A stretch of DNA of 15,738 bases from Emticicia sp043780375. GTDB taxonomy: Bacteria > Bacteroidota > Bacteroidia > Cytophagales > Spirosomataceae. Position numbers and translations under genes: made by a program. The notes under the pieces are model-generated. The model saw only the letters and a list, made by a program, of their open reading frames with translations. It made no database searches and had not been told where the DNA came from. Below, piece after piece: positions 15,316-15,738 of this stretch (positions are counted from its first letter, which is position 1; every line of letters starts with the position of its first letter). Location: positions 1-15,738 of the forward strand of contig NZ_JAYWCU010000253.1 of NCBI RefSeq assembly GCF_043780375.1, read 5' to 3'.

Positions 15316-15738
15316 TCATGTAGTTTTCTCCTTACTATACATAATCCCATCGATTGAAAACCCAGCGATTTTTCCTTCACTATCAAGCGAAAACTGTATG
15401 ATAGATTTTCCCCACCACCAATTAACACTGCTTCCCATGAAGGTATCGTAGTTCCAATGTTGTAAAGGGAAATTGAAATTATTGGGTTGTTTTACGGTGA
15501 GTAAGTCATTTACTAATGTTACTTCGGCGTTGCCATAAATTTTGTTAACATATTTTCCTGTATATGCTTCTAAAGCTAATGAAGGATGCGTATTCAGCAC
15601 TCTTTTGGCCAACTGTTGGTCTTCTTTTTTATTAGCCTTATCACTTAAACCTTTGTATAAATTGAAGAAATCGTTGCTCCAATCATTCGTATTATCATGA
15701 AAACTCCACAAATCGAAGGTTTTATACATTATTGCGTG
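15316..15738 (-). CDS. Serine hydrolase (beta-lactamase-related, DUF3471 C-terminal domain), C-terminal part only
   Basis: Only the last 141 codons of a larger gene are in the window; the frame stays open through HAIMYKTF to the right edge. The Met in it is therefore likely internal and no start should be set here. The sequence matches the tail of class C beta-lactamase-related serine hydrolases. It has a helix with LWSFHDNTNDWSNDF, the linker, then the small DUF3471 beta domain: LEAYTGKYVNKIYGNAEVTL, LQHWNYDTFMG and FSLDSEGKIAGFSIDG. The catalytic Ser-x-x-Lys and Tyr motifs would lie outside, so activity cannot be judged. No terminator-quality hairpin was found between it and the DUF4394 lipoprotein gene, which runs on the same strand downstream. 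Confidence 0.8.
   Translation of the reverse strand, partial: HAIMYKTFDLWSFHDNTNDWSNDFFNLYKGLSDKANKKEDQQLAKRVLNTHPSLALEAYTGKYVNKIYGNAEVTLVNDLLTVKQPNNFNFPLQHWNYDTFMGSSVNWWWGKSIIQFSLDSEGKIAGFSIDGIMYSKEKTT

Noticed and set aside
1..15738. CRISPR array, tRNA or rRNA genes, phage or defence island
   Set aside because: No regularly spaced repeats, no cloverleaf or rRNA-like sequence, and no integrase, nuclease or toxin-antitoxin gene was recognised on either strand.

Overview
The window looks like chromosome of an AT-rich member of the Bacteroidota, most likely in or near the Cytophagales. The reasons are the TAnnTTTG-type -7 promoter elements (clearest ahead of the porin and the AGMO-like gene), A-rich leaders without strong Shine-Dalgarno sequences, lipoprotein and exported-protein signal peptides of the Bacteroidota kind, and proteins such as a DUF4394 lipoprotein, a PSMA-like M28 peptidase and an OprO/P-type porin. 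The genus cannot be fixed from this sequence; Emticicia or Flectobacillus-like genomes are a guess.

Layout. Positions 1 to about 860 hold the 5' part of an IS982-family insertion sequence on the minus strand. Its transposase is split by a 16-base, almost pure G/C insertion right after the first catalytic Asp. Next come mutM/fpg (plus strand, 947-1753) and a perfect 17-bp hairpin shared with the convergent M28 peptidase (1796-4027, minus). Four further minus-strand genes run up to 7076: a secreted six-bladed propeller protein (4195-4977), a class A beta-lactamase-fold serine hydrolase (5153-6001) and a trans-polyprenyl diphosphate synthase (6102-7076), each separated by a hairpin. A patatin-like phospholipase (plus, 7410-8321) converges on an AGMO/sterol-desaturase-like membrane enzyme (minus, 8340-9620). 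A phosphate-selective porin (9765-11075) and a PiT phosphate transporter (11215-12630) follow on the minus strand. Dihydrofolate reductase (plus, 12806-13309) is divergent from PiT. A roughly 380-base non-coding stretch, a tandem-DUF4394 lipoprotein (13689-15203, minus) and the C-terminal end of a DUF3471 serine hydrolase (15316 to the right edge) close the window.

How the genes work together. The genes are mostly single transcription units, each with its own terminator-like hairpin. The most convincing functional pair is PiT with the O/P porin: outer- and inner-membrane steps of phosphate uptake. The patatin and AGMO-like enzymes may both act on membrane lipids, but they are convergent and need not be co-regulated. 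The rest is housekeeping (DNA repair, isoprenoid chain synthesis, folate) and envelope or secreted proteins.

I found no CRISPR array, tRNA, rRNA, phage module, defence island or other clear new multi-gene system. The most unusual things seen are the GC-rich 16-base lesion in the transposase, the exact 3 x 80-residue architecture of the propeller protein, the missing fourth zinc ligand in MutM, the missing Glu166 equivalent in the serine hydrolase, and a hairpin at the start of the polyprenyl synthase leader.
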